Below, in pieces: positions 24,925 through 36,597 of a stretch of 64,000 bases of DNA (positions are counted from its first letter, which is position 1; every line of letters begins with the position of its first letter). The DNA lies in assembly GCA_028023455.1 (NCBI GenBank), contig JAQFVV010006246.1, positions 1,909,501-1,973,500 of the forward strand. The letters run 5' to 3'. The position numbers and the translations under genes are program-made. The notes below the pieces were generated by a model. That model was not told the DNA's origin and ran no database searches. It saw only the letters and a program-made list of their open reading frames with translations. This stretch comes from Epiperipatus broadwayi (Eukaryota > Onychophora > Udeonychophora > Euonychophora > Peripatidae).

Positions 24925-25410
24925 ATTTATATAACATATATATATATATCAAAACACAAGAATTTTTATAAAATAAACTAGAAAGTCATATAAAATTACA
25001 ATATTGGCCAAAAAAACATCATTTTTACTAAAATATTTCCACAATCATGGTTTTATCTATTAACAAATAGAACTTCTAAAATTATCAAAAAACAAATAGA
25101 ACTTCTTAAATAAAATTAAACTAAACATATAACATATATATACAAAATAAAATAGCCTTCCCATCATTCATTTCAAAAACCAACTTCCTTTAATATCACT
25201 GGATGTGCTCATGAAATTGATGTTTAAAAAAGGTGGTTTTTGAAGTCAATGATGGGAAGGCTATTTCGTATATATATATGTTGTATGTTTAGTTGAATTT
25301 CACTTGAAAAGGCTATTTGTTAAGAGATGCAAACCATGGTTGTGGAAGAAGTTTAGTAAATTTCTTTTTTATTTGGTTAGTATTGTGAATTTCTATTTTA
25401 TTTATAATTA
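24925..25410. mobile_element. Second foldback element
   Basis: Inverted arms pair across a small loop near 25200: AATAGCCTTCCCATCATT on the left matches AATGATGGGAAGGCTATTT on the right, and outward the CTATTAACAAATAGAAC, CCACAATCATGG and GGCCAAAAAAA parts match TATTTGTTAAGAG, CCATGGTTGTGG and the T-rich right flank. Arms are around 200 bp and imperfect. No coding sequence. It is unrelated to the 19.4 kb foldback. Confidence 0.7.
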
Positions 25411-25687
25411 CTAGTATAGCATTAAGCAGTATTTAATTTTTATTAAAATTATTCTCCATATGTACATATCTCTATTAATATTTTTTTCAACATTTCCTCT
25501 AGCATTGATTTAGTAATATATTTTACATTTCATAAAGAAAATAATTAATCTGATCATTACATGAGATAGAATATCTCAAAATATATATATATAATAATAA
25601 TTTATAATTTGTGTTAATTTTAAAACTTTATTTGGAGCAGAGATTTGTTTTTCCTTTTTTTTTTGCAAAAATATTTTCTTTTATTAG

Positions 25688-25905
25688 GTTTACTTTATTC
25701 AATATTGAAACCTCAACTTCATGCCAACATGACTATGTGGATGTGTATGATGGTAAGAATACTCTGGGTAAACTATTGGGACGATTTTGTGGATACATAC
25801 AGCCTGGAATTTTACGAACACATTCAAATAATATGTACATTGTGTTTGTAACTAATGAAAGATTACAACAAAGAGGATTTGGAGCTGCTTACAGAAATAC
25901 TTTTG
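25688..25905 (+). CDS. CUB-domain protein (cubilin-like), exon 3
   Basis: The acceptor is TTTCTTTTATTAG and the donor TTTTG|GTTAGT. Length 218 bp: one base completes the split codon from exon 2 (giving Lys), 72 codons follow, and one base is left (phase 1). The translation continues the CUB fold: FTLFNIETSTSCQHDYVDVY with the third conserved cysteine and the acidic DY(V)DV strand, then LGRFCGYIQPG with the fourth cysteine, the NNMYIVFVTNE strand and the RGFGAAYRNTF end. Together with exon 2 this makes about 115 residues, the usual length of a CUB domain. An upstream frame extension in the intron is not needed. Confidence 0.92.
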
Positions 25906-26034
25906 GTTAGTTGTGTTACATATGCATATACACATTTGTAAATTACTAACTAGCTTTATCCACATTTTTGCTTATATTAAAATAATTAAAAAAATATACA
26001 AGAATATAATAGTTTACCAATTTTTGCATTAATG

Positions 26035-26878
26035 TCTTACTTGATAATTTTAAAATGTTTGATTTGATCAAAAAGCCTTTTCTATATCTATATAAAAATT
26101 CTCTACTTCAACACAATGAGAATATTTGGGGGCATAAACATGAATTATTTTTATTAAATTGAATAACTAATCTTGTCATTTTGTCTGAAACATCATAGAT
26201 CTTTACAATGTTGTTTTTGCAATTTTTATGTATAATGAATCTCATTCCATTCATGGTTCTAATTCTTGTGTCTTTGTTGTAAAGTACATGTTAACTTTTT
26301 AAATCTATTATCCTTTCTTTCTTATTAACATCATAAAGTCCAACAATATCCATTTAATATTAGACAATTCTTCTAATTCATGCAATCTTCTTTTACTTGA
26401 AAGCAATCTGCAGTTGTAAGAACCTAAATAAAAATTGTCATCAATTGGCAGCCTGGACTCTCAATCAGAGATTCTTAGCTACATCCACTTTTGACAATTG
26501 ACTACTATCTTGGTTAATGAAGTTATATTCTTATAAAAATAATGGCCTTAATTTAGGTTTATCTGCCATGATCGTATATATCTATTTAATTAAAATAGTT
26601 CATTCATATACACATTCATTCTGCTTTGAAAAAAACACAAGTAATATTTTATTTAAGAGCTGTCAGACAATTGAGAAGAGGACTATAGTGTTTCTTGATT
26701 TTAAACTCAGAAATAAAAAGCCAATAAACTCACCATGTTGGCTAATGTGTTGGTGAGTAGCCTACAATAACAAGAATGTATGGAATGAAAATTATGACTT
26801 TGACTTACTCAATTTCTGTAAGGACTCAGAGTAGAATCAAAGAGTAAGTTAATAACAAACTTCTATATAAAAAAAAGA
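26035..26878 (-). mobile_element. RTE-type LINE, 5' half only
   Basis: The stretch is a diverged copy of 38985-39860, the 5' untranslated part and start of the endonuclease region of the main RTE copy. Shared marks on the plus strand include AAGCCTTTTCTATATC, TTATTAACATCATAAAGTCC, the AGTGTTTCTTGATTTTAAAC block and AAAAAGCCAATAAACTCACC. Unlike ordinary LINE insertions it lacks the 3' half: homology stops at 26035 inside the endonuclease region. A later deletion or recombination is the simplest explanation. It lies in intron 3 and codes for nothing. Confidence 0.8.
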
Positions 26879-28324
26879 AAATATTATTAAGAATTATACT
26901 AGAAAGCCCTAAGTCTAGGGTGATATTGGCTATCTAACTTCCATTTGAAAGATTTTATCATAAACAAAACTGTTTTGTTTTTTTTCAAAATATGCTCTTG
27001 CATATATAAATTTAATATATATTTAAACTTTTGGCAAACTTCATAATTAAAAGATCCTTCCTGAAACTATTATTATTATTATTATTTCAAAGTTGTCAAG
27101 AATTTGTGAAAGTTGAAATTTTATTTACATATTTGACGGTATTATAGTCACTAAAGTGAGGTGGTATTAGTATTTTTTTTATTTTTGTTATAACATTTCT
27201 ATTTTTGCTTGCAATTTTTTAATACTATTGATGTATTGTATTGTTCTTGTTGTGAACATGTCCACATTTTGATACTATTTTACTAGACTTTAGTATGCTT
27301 TTTGGTATTAAGGGGAGCCACCAAACCATAGCTGACCCAACTAAGTAATAAATGACTAGATAATTCTTAGAAAGTACCAACTAAATGCTCTCAATATTTT
27401 GTCAGGGCTAATAAAAAAAATCACATTTTGTAAAAAGTTTAAAAAATAAAATATGGCTACAAAACAATTTTAGATATTTTGTCAAAAATACCTATAAACT
27501 GATCCAGATATTTGGTTGCTCATTTTTAAACAGTAAATAAATATAATATTACATATAATTGGCAAATATTATGCTTATTTAATATTTCTGTAGTGTAAGT
27601 TTTACTGCATCACTTTTACACAATTTCTAGTTTAATGTATGACTAATAAAAATTATTATTATACTTATTTCTTAGTAATTAGCAAAAAAATTTCAAAATG
27701 TTTGCATGAATTTTAACAAAAAGATAAAAACAAATTTTAAATATGATGTAGAATACATGGATAAAAACATAATTGCATAATTTATGGGGGGGAAATGTGC
27801 AGTTTAGCAAATATTAAAGTTTTTTTTGCAATTACATGAATATGATTTAAAAATTAAAACAAATAAAACATTAAATACATGCCTAAAGTAACAAAAATTT
27901 ACAAAAAACATTTTTGAACAGTAATACATATAATAAATATTACTTGTAATTAGGAAATAGTAAAATCGAAACAATTTTAGATATATCAATAAATTGTTAC
28001 AAATTTCACCAAAAGAAAGTTAGGAAAAAAATATGGCAGCAAGAAACAAAATTTCATTAAAAGTTAAAAAAATTATGTGAGAAATATTTATTTTATGTTG
28101 TTTACTTTCAACAGAAAATAGATATAATATTACTTGTAAATTTCTGAATAGAGAAAAAATAGAAAGATTGTGTCAGACTTGTTCTAAATATGTAATGGAA
28201 AAAATAAAGTTTTGACTAAACTTGACCTCATAATCTTAAAGTGATTTTACAAAAAATCAAATATTAGATGTGTTTTGTTAAACAATAAAAGTTTGATTTT
28301 CTAATTGATTTATTTAAATATGTC
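26879..28324. other. Intron 3, middle part, no gene seen
   Basis: AT-rich DNA, with a short (ATT)n run near 27069. Several segments between 27420 and 28280 share a loose motif (TAAATATAATATTAC(A/T)TGTAA) and may be an old degenerate repeat, but I could not define a unit. Confidence 0.45.
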
Positions 28325-29005
28325 TTTTTATCCAACTATCCATCTGTCTGTTTATCTGTTTGTATTTCTGTGTATTTAACCATCCTATATCTATTTATTA
28401 ATCCATCCCTTTGTTCATCCTATCTATATATTTGTTTCTATATATCCATTCATTCATCTATCTATCTACCCATCCTATTCTATCTATATGTCTGTTTAAC
28501 TATATGTCTATCCATCATCCAACTATCCATTTATCTATTCATCCATAATTTTACGTATCTCTCTTTATGTTATCTATCTGCTTATCTGTTTATCAATCTA
28601 ACCATGCATCTATTAAGTAGCTAACTGTCTTTAACTATTTTATTTTCTATTTGTCTATCCAACTATCCATTTATCTATATGTCTGTATTCATTCATTAAT
28701 CTATCCATCTATCTGGATAAAGAGATAGTTAAGTAGATAAATAGGATGGATGGATGGGTAGATATATAAATAAATAAATGAATGAATACATAAATATAAA
28801 GATATCTATCAATTATTTGTTTTTCTATCTATCTATTTTTTCTGTATGTCCATCTACCTCTATCTTTATATCTCCATCTATATATATATCCATCCATTTA
28901 TTTTTGTTTGCTAATTTATTGTATCTGTATATATATATCTATCTTTTTAACTATATCTGGTTTTCTATCTATCCTACTATCCATTTATCTATGATTTTGT
29001 TTATA
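28325..29005. repeat. Tetranucleotide microsatellite, TCTA/ATCC type
   Basis: About 680 bp of degenerate TATC, ATCC and TGTC tetranucleotides on the plus strand, interrupted near 28715-28800 by a short part in inverted sense (GGATGGATGGATGGGTAGAT). Two frames across it (28370-28624 and 28778-29011) encode Ser/Ile/Tyr-rich repeats and are products of the microsatellite, not genes. Confidence 0.95.
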
Positions 29006-29270
29006 TACTAAAATTTGAGAAAAAGAATTCAATGAGTATTTTATTCTCTTAAACAGTATGTTTTTTAATGATATTGAGGTCATTAAACTCCTATTTAACA
29101 CATCTTTTAATACATAACAAAGTTTCTAAATTCTGTAGAGACAAAATAATCAGAATATGCTTAGCATATCATGACATGAATGCAAACAATGTAGAAGTAT
29201 AGTTTTTTATTCTATTTTTACTAGTAATCAATGTTAATTAATTTTTTATATCTGTTGCACATTTTTAAAG

Positions 29271-29470
29271 GTGAGCCACAAGGTTGTGGAGGTTTTCTTA
29301 ATGGATCATTTGGAAGTTTTCAATCTTTGGATGCTGATCATGATGGCTACTATGAAAATGATTTGCAATGTGACTGGATAATTGTTGGTGATAATAACAA
29401 AATTCTTACTTTAGAATTTGTAGATTTCTCATTAGAGTCTAGTCCCAACTGTACCAATGATTATATTGAG
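29271..29470 (+). CDS. CUB-domain protein (cubilin-like), exon 4
   Basis: The acceptor is GCACATTTTTAAAG. Two bases complete the phase 1 codon from exon 3, then 66 codons. The translation GEPQGCGGFLNGSFGSFQS opens the next CUB domain with its first cysteine; LQCDWIIVGDNNKILTLEF carries the second cysteine and a core strand; SPNCTNDYIE has the third cysteine and the acidic DYIE strand. Homology to the CUB fold continues directly in exon 5 (IYDG). The end at 29470 is set by that match, but no GT follows: the next bases are ATATTTGATT, and the frame runs on to a stop at 29506. The donor is therefore non-canonical, altered, or misjudged by me. See findings. Confidence 0.82.
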
Positions 29471-29814
29471 ATATTTGATTTTATTTCATTTACAAATAAT
29501 TATTTTTAAAAAAAGTTATAAATATGTTATAAATTTCTTGTCATATTTTAGATTTTAAGTATTGTTCTTTAATTATGTATATACATATTGTTTGCAAGGC
29601 AATCACTTTCATTAATTATTTATCATATTTAAGATCAAAATCTCAATTCATAATCTTTTGACAGTAAGTTTTAGAATAAATTAGATTACTCCATTTGAGG
29701 TTTCTATATAATTCTATATATACTTCTTCTTCAGTAATTTTTCTTATTCATATACAACAATATATCTTATTAAATAGTCATAGTCTTCTTACACCTTTAA
29801 GCAAATAATGTTAT

Positions 29815-29862
29815 TATAATAACAGTTTCAACTGTTCCTTGCAGTCTTCTTCAGATCTACAA
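29815..29862 (-). ncRNA. Degenerate hammerhead-ribozyme-like motif in the Penelope 3' region
   Basis: The minus strand has CTGAAGA (29848-29854), a possible stem II ACTG...CAGT, then GAAAC (29825-29829) followed by TGTT. This is the CUGANGA-stem-GAAA core of hammerhead ribozymes, which are known from Penelope-like elements. Flanking stem I is AT-rich and weak. The plus copy at 40861-40884 has CTGAAAA in place of CTGAAGA and has lost stem II. Confidence 0.4.
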
Positions 29863-30292
29863 AAATTCAAATATTATAACAATACAACAAAAACTTATAT
29901 ATACATCAATTCAAATATTATAACAATACAATTAAAACTTATACATACATTAATAAACTATCAATCAATTTTGTACATACAATAATACTCTCAATCACTA
30001 TACATCATTTATTACATTATACCACTAAATTACTCAGTTTTTAAATACTTTTAAAAAATTTTAAAATAATTTCAATATTTTATTTTCTCTTGTACTTATA
30101 CATTTAAATTAAAATACTATTACTTATATACCAATCCATCCCTATAATTTTTTCTAAAAAACAAAACTTAACTTTTATAATTTATTATATTACATTTTTA
30201 ATTCTTTAACCTTTTAAATTTAAAATTTTCACATCTCTTAATAACTTATAATTTAAATACATATATATATATATACATATATATATAAAATA

Positions 30293-31208
30293 TACCTGGG
30301 TCTCATTTTATGTGGATTATTTTGATGTGATTTTGAAGTTATATGATTCATGTTTCTTTTTAATATCTTTCATATTGCACTATATTTATTAGATATAAAG
30401 AAATTTAAATTATTAATAACTTATTTTGACTTGAAATACTTTTTTTTTTCAAAAATATAATGTTATATTAGCAGTTTACATGAATATGACCTGAAGCTGT
30501 ATTTAGAATCTTAGTTTCTATGTAAATAATCTACTTATACTAATGAGTAAATAATAATAATAGATTTATACCTATGTATAAAAATATTGCAGTAAATATT
30601 CAAAAATTTTAAACTTTTAAAACGTATTTTGTTAGATATTAACAGAAATAAATATTTTTTTAGATTTTTAAAATAAATAATAACGAAGATTTTATTGATT
30701 TTATAAACTGAAAATGATCTTTCTAATGATAATGTATAATCTTTTCATTTTGATTGTGATCTCATTTTTTAATATAGAAACAGAAAACCATAATTGTTGA
30801 GAGATTCTTGACTCTGTTTAAGAAGCTACAGTACATCACATCACTTCGAATCTGATTTCTTACTAGTTCACAAACGAATGCATATTGTAAAATAGCAGTA
30901 ATGATTAAAATATGTATGAAAAAAATGTAAAATTAAATACTGTAGTTAATAAAAAAAGGAAAAAAAAGTTTGTCTTATGTTCATTTTTTTCATATATATG
31001 AAATTTTTTATTAGTCATACTTTATTTACTAATTTTTTTAATATGAATTTTAAAGTATTTTTTTCTTATTGCTTTGTTTTTATGCCAATTTCTGAAAATT
31101 ATGGAAACCTATCCTCCATTTTTCAAGGTAAGTTGTATTTATTTTTGTGCCATTTTTTGTGTGCATTTTCTGAGGAACCTATCTACCACATAAAATGAGA
31201 CCCAGGTG
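30293..31208. mobile_element. MITE, Tc1/mariner-type ends, copy 1
   Basis: The ends are inverted repeats: TACCTGGGTCTCATTTTATG at the left and CATAAAATGAGACCCAGGTG at the right. A TA dinucleotide flanks each end, the target duplication typical of Tc1/mariner elements. The 916 bp body is non-coding and aligns with copy 2 (42676-43708), including a short stretch (about 30797-30850) from the 3' end of a LINE. It is inserted in the minus-strand Penelope copy, so it is younger than that copy. Confidence 0.85.
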
Positions 31209-33893
31209 TACATTTTTTCATAAAATACAAACTTCTATTCTTATTTTATTTCTAATCTATAGTTAATTATTAATCTCTTAAAAAATTATAATTTTTTAAA
31301 AATTTATTTTTATTTTGAAAAAGCTTAAAAAACTTTATCTCTCTAATACCTTATATACTTATTAAAATACTACTCCCTTCTCATACCAAATTATTATCAT
31401 TTCTAAAACATATATACTTAAACCTACCTATTACCTTACTTACTCATATAATATTCCAATCCTTAAAAATTTTATCCACTATCAATTCCTACTATTATAA
31501 ATATATTATTATATTTTATTTTATTTTTATTACTTAAATAATCTATAAATTTAAAATCTTTTACCTCAATCTATCCCTCTACCTTTCCCTTTCCACTATT
31601 TTATATCCCATCACTCTCCTAACTTTCTTTTTTCATCTTCTCAAACACAACTCCCTCTATTATCTACTTAAACAATTTAAATTTTATTTTAAATTTATAA
31701 TATATTCTGTTCATTTCCTTCACCCACCTCTCATACTAATATTGTTTTAACCCCCCCCCATCTTTAATAATATTTAGCCTTATTTTCTTTATTAATAATG
31801 CCTCTTTTATCTTTCTATCCCTTCTATCAACTGCATAACTACTTATCTTAATATTCTCCTTTCCCAAAATATGCCCATCTCACCTACATACTTATTTCTT
31901 ATTCCTCTATCCTTACACATCTTACACTCTATCTCATATACCCCATTAATATATATCTTTTTTTTATTCATATTTTATTATCTAAAATCTCCATAATATT
32001 TTTCTTCCTATTATTCACTATTTTATATTTTGTAATATTTCTAAATTTCTTATTAATTTTTCTAATTATATTATTAATTCTTTTATCCCTATATATCCCT
32101 ACTTGTCATTCTTATCTTTCTCCTTTTTTATATATACTTCATCTACCTTCGTTATGCTTTTTCCTTATTACTTCTTCTGGATAATCATTAATCTAAACTC
32201 TTCAATTATCTTTCTTATTTCCTTATCATATTCTCCTTATCAGTACAATAATTATTTGCTCTATATATCTTTGAACTTATAGAACTAACTTTAAATTTCT
32301 TTTCCATATTAGACTCCCAATTTACAACATTACTGTTACTTTTTTTTTCCACCTCTATTTCCACTCCACATCTGCCTTTATTATATCTTTCTCTTATCAT
32401 TATATCTAAATATATTAATCTATTCTCTTTTTTCAATTCTATTGTAAAGTTTATCTTCTTATTCAATTTATTAACTTTATCTAAATATCAAGAGAAAATC
32501 ATCTACATACCTTTTAATCATTATTGGTGCATTATCATCATTTATCATATTTTCCTCCATACTCTGCATATAAATCTCACTCAATACCCACTCAATGCAC
32601 CTCCTATAAACAACCCTTCTTTTTGTTTATAAAATTCCCATTAAATTCAAAAGTAACATTTTTACAACATAATCCCATTAAATTTTCTAATATATTTATA
32701 GATATTTCTATCTCCTTTTTTATCTTCCCTATATCTATTTATTGCTTTTCTAATTGCTTTTTCCACATTAATATTTGTATACATAAAAACCACATCTATC
32801 TTTACCATTATTAAATTATACTTATCATATTCCTTTAAATTTTTTTCACCAATTCCTTATTAGTTTTTTATAAATGTTATATTCTCTTTATTTGCATATT
32901 TCCTAAAAAACTTTCCCAATCACTTCAATACTTTATCATAATAAGAACCTTTTCCATTAATTACTGGCCTTAATGGTATACCTTCCTTATATATCTTTGT
33001 TGCTTCCTATATCTTTGCCACTTCACAATCTTTACAAATTATATTTTCCAATACACCTTTAATCATCCCATACATTTTATTATTATTCACCTTAGTATCA
33101 TCCTTCCCTATCTTTATAAAATATTTCTTTTGCAACATTTTTTTTATTTTTCTTATATATTCTTCTTTATACATCATAACTAATTTATCATTCTTATCTG
33201 ACCTTATAAAAATTATATCTTTCTCATATTTCTTTTTCATTTCTCTAATTTCATTTTTTCCTTCCCCACAACCTTACCATTTTTATATTCTTCATTTTAT
33301 ATATCATATTATTAACTTCTTTTAATTTAAAGAGAGAAGGAAAAGATGAAGAGGATAAAAGTAAGAATGAGAAAAGTAAAGAAAGCAATATATGTAATCT
33401 GACATTGGTAAAGTTGGAAGAAGAAGACTTAAAAATAATACATAAAGGATTAAAATATGTTCCATATGGAAATAATAAAAGAAGAGATGTTATGGAGTTG
33501 CAGATAGAAATTGAAAAAATAGTGTAGTAATTTTTGGAAGAAAAATATGGAATATATTATTATCCAAAATAAAGATGTGTATAATATTATAAATAGAGAT
33601 GATATAAGGTGTATTGATCAATTAAAAGAAGTTAATAATATGATATATAAAGTGAAGAATATAAAAAATGATAATGTTGTGGGGAAATACAAATAAATGA
33701 AGTTAGAGATATGAAAAAAAATATGAGAAAGATATAATTTTTATAAGGTCAGATAAGGTTAGTAAATTAGTTATGATGTATAAAGAAGAGTATATAAGAA
33801 AAATGGAGAAAGTGTTGCAAGAGAAATTTTTTATAAAGATAGAAAAGGATGATACTAAGGTGAATAATAATAAAAGGTATGAGATGATTAGAG

Positions 33894-34617
33894 ATTTTAT
33901 AACCCTTAAACCGCTAATTATATTATTGGTTGTATGAGGTAAAAATCAAATCTTTTAATTGGCCAACTCACAAACTGAAGACAAAGCCTATTGTTAAAAC
34001 ATATTCGCCTATAATATTAAATTCAACTCAGATACGTTTATAAAAAATATATTATTAATTTTTCAGGTTATGAAAGAGAATGAAAGTTCTTTCAAAAATA
34101 AATTGCTATTTATTTATTATAAAATATATTCAATTTCGGCAAATATAAAGCGAATGTCTAAACAAAAAAGTGCTGACGCAAACGCTTTTTTTCAATTTTA
34201 CGTTATTGAAAAGTAAAGATTTCTTTTTGCTAAATCTTAAATATTTTTACTAAAATCTTCAATATTTTTCGAAAATAATTTTGTTTTTTTAATATATTTT
34301 TTAAAAAACTATTTTAATTTCTCATTTTATATTTTTTTAATACTTAAATTACATTCGAAATGAAAATCTCAGCGTTTTTCTTTATTTTCTTTGATCAGGC
34401 GGTTTCTTTGTTCTTTCCAGCCAATCAGAATGTCTTTTTCGGCTGAGAGCTGGCTGACAGCCAATCATCAACAAGGTTCTTCTTTGTTTAGTTTTAAATG
34501 CGGTTTTTTTGATTTTTTACTTGTAAAATAATTCGGAAGAGGGCACCATCTTACAGAACTTTTGAAAACCTAATCAATACCTGTCAAACGAATATTCTAG
34601 CATTAGAACTAGTAGAG
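33894..34617. mobile_element. Unclassified 0.72 kb insertion with CCAAT boxes
   Basis: The Penelope frame breaks at 33893 and resumes at 34618, with TTAGAG on both sides (33888-33893 and 34618-34623): a six-base target duplication. The insert has no open frame. It contains two CCAAT boxes in similar context, GCCAATCAG (34420-34428) and GCCAATCAT (34460-34468), and is less AT-rich than its surroundings near 34370-34480. Ends lack clear inverted repeats and the usual TG...CA of an LTR. A solo LTR or other promoter-bearing element is possible. Confidence 0.6.
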
Positions 34618-36597
34618 TTAGAGTGACGTCAGATGTATTGGAAAATATAATTGGTAAAGGTTATGAAGTGGCAAAGATATATTGGATGCCAAAGATATAT
34701 AAGGAAGGTATACCATTAAGGCCAGTAATTGATGGAAAAGATTCTCATTATGATAAAGTGTCGAAATGGTTAGGAAAGTTTTTCAGAAATATGTAAATAA
34801 AGAGTGTGTAACATTTATAAAAAATAATAAAGAATTGGTGAAAGAAATTTTAAAAAAAGTAAAGGAATATGATAGGTATAATTTAACAATTGTGAAGATA
34901 GATGTGGTTTCTATGTATATGAATATTGATGTGGAAAAAGCAATAAATGGGTATAAGGAAGATAAAGAAAAGGAGATAGAAATATCTATAGATATATTGG
35001 AAAATTTAATGGGATTATTTTGTAAAAATCTTACTTTTGAATTTAATAGGCAGTTTTATAAACAGAAAGAAGTGTTGTTGAGAGGGAGTGCATTGAGTGG
35101 GGAATTGAGTTAGATTTATATGCAGAGTATGGAGGAAGATATGATAATGCACCACTATTGATTGAAAGATATATAGATGATTTTTTCTTGATATTTAATA
35201 AGAGTAAATGACAAATAATGAGATATTTAGATATAATTAATAAATTGGATAAGAAGATAAATTTTACAATAAAATGGAAGAAAGAGTATAGATTAATATA
35301 TTTAGATATAATGATAAGGAAAAAGTGTAATAAAGGGAGATGTGAAGTGGAAATAGAGGTGTATAGAAAAATAGGCAACAGTAGTTTTGTAAATTGGGAG
35401 TCTAATATGGAAAAGAAGTTTAAAGTTAGTTCTATAAGTTCAAAGATATATAGAGCAAATAATTATTGTACTGATAAAGAAGAGCATGATATGGAAATGA
35501 GTAAGATAATTGAAGAGATTAAGATTAATGATTATCCAGAAGAAATAATAAGGAAGAACATAATGAAGGTAGAGGAAGTATATAAAAAAGAAGAGAAAGA
35601 TAGAAGAAAGTTAATAAAAAAATGAGGAGAGATATATAGGGATAAAAGTTAATGATAGTAGTATAGTTAGAAGAATTAATAATATAATTAGAAAAATTAA
35701 TAAAAATTTTAAAAATATTATAAAATATAAAATAGTGAATAAAAAGAAAAAAAATATTATGGAGATTTTAGATAATAATTATATGAATAAAGAAAAGAAA
35801 TATATTTAATGGGGTATATGAGATAGAGTGTAAGATGTGTAAGGATAGAGGAATAAGAAATAAGTATGTAGGAGAGACGAAGAATTCAATATATACTTGA
35901 TTGATGCAACATAAGTATAATAAATGGTCACCATTTTATATGCATATTATGGAGATGGTATATTTTGGGAAAAGAGAATATTAGGATGATTAGTTATGCA
36001 GTTGATAGAAGGGATAGAAAGATAAGAGAGGCATTATTAATAAAGAAAAAAAGGCCAAATATTAACACAAATGGGGGAGGGTTTAAAACAATATTGGTAT
36101 GAGAGGAGGGTGAAAAAAATGAACAGAATATAGTATAGATTTGAAATAAAATTTAAATAGTTTAAATAGATAATAGAGGAAGTGTTTAAGAAGATGAAAC
36201 AGAAATTAGGAGGGTGAAGGGATATAAAATGGTGGAAAGAGAAAGATAGAGGAATAGATTGAGATAAAAGATTTAAATTTCTAGATTGTTTAAGTAATAA
36301 AAGTAAAGTAAGATATATAATAAATTTATAATAGTAAGAATTGATAGTGGATAAAGTTTTTAAAAACTGGAATGTTATATGAGGAAGTAAGATAATAAGT
36401 AAGGTTAAGTATGTATGTTTTAGAAATGATAGTAATTTGGTATGAGAAGGGAATAGCAAGTTAATAAGTATATAAAGTAATAGAGGGATAAAGTTTTAAT
36501 AGATATATATATATAAATAAAATGTATTTAAATTATAAGTTATTGAGAGATATGAAAATTTTAAATTTATTAAGGTTAAAAAATTAAAAATGTAATA

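Larger units (their letters stand above)
29752..33322 (-). mobile_element. Penelope-like retroelement, minus copy
   Basis: Penelope-like elements encode one protein with a reverse transcriptase and a GIY-YIG endonuclease. On the minus strand this copy shows, in order: a KKKYEKDIIFIRSDKNDKL segment (33240 downward), the PLRPVI-type RT block (about 32950), the catalytic YVDD (32498-32509), a region after it (32215-32466), the GIY-YIG pair GVYEIECKMC / KYVGE (about 31865-31945) and the closing REALLI-type block (about 31790). Stops and frameshifts break the frame many times. The N-terminal 0.3 kb present in the plus copy is missing. A MITE (30293-31208) interrupts the 3' part. Homology with the plus copy ends near 29752. 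Confidence 0.85.

Noticed and set aside
25611-25687. Upstream start codon for the exon 3 frame
   Set aside because: It is intron sequence: the acceptor at 25687 and the phase from exon 2 explain the exon start.
28370-29011. Ser/Ile/Tyr-rich open frames
   Set aside because: They are translations of a degenerate tetranucleotide microsatellite.
29471-29509. Extension of CUB exon 4 to the in-frame stop as a true protein end
   Set aside because: It would truncate a CUB domain in the middle, and exon 5 supplies the exact missing half.
32524-32814. 96-codon plus-strand frame
   Set aside because: It is antisense to the reverse transcriptase of the minus Penelope copy.
35043-35378. 111-codon minus-strand frame
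   Set aside because: It is antisense to the plus Penelope copy across the YIDD region.
36037-36459. 140-codon minus-strand frame
   Set aside because: It is antisense to the 3' part of the plus Penelope copy and has only AT-rich composition.
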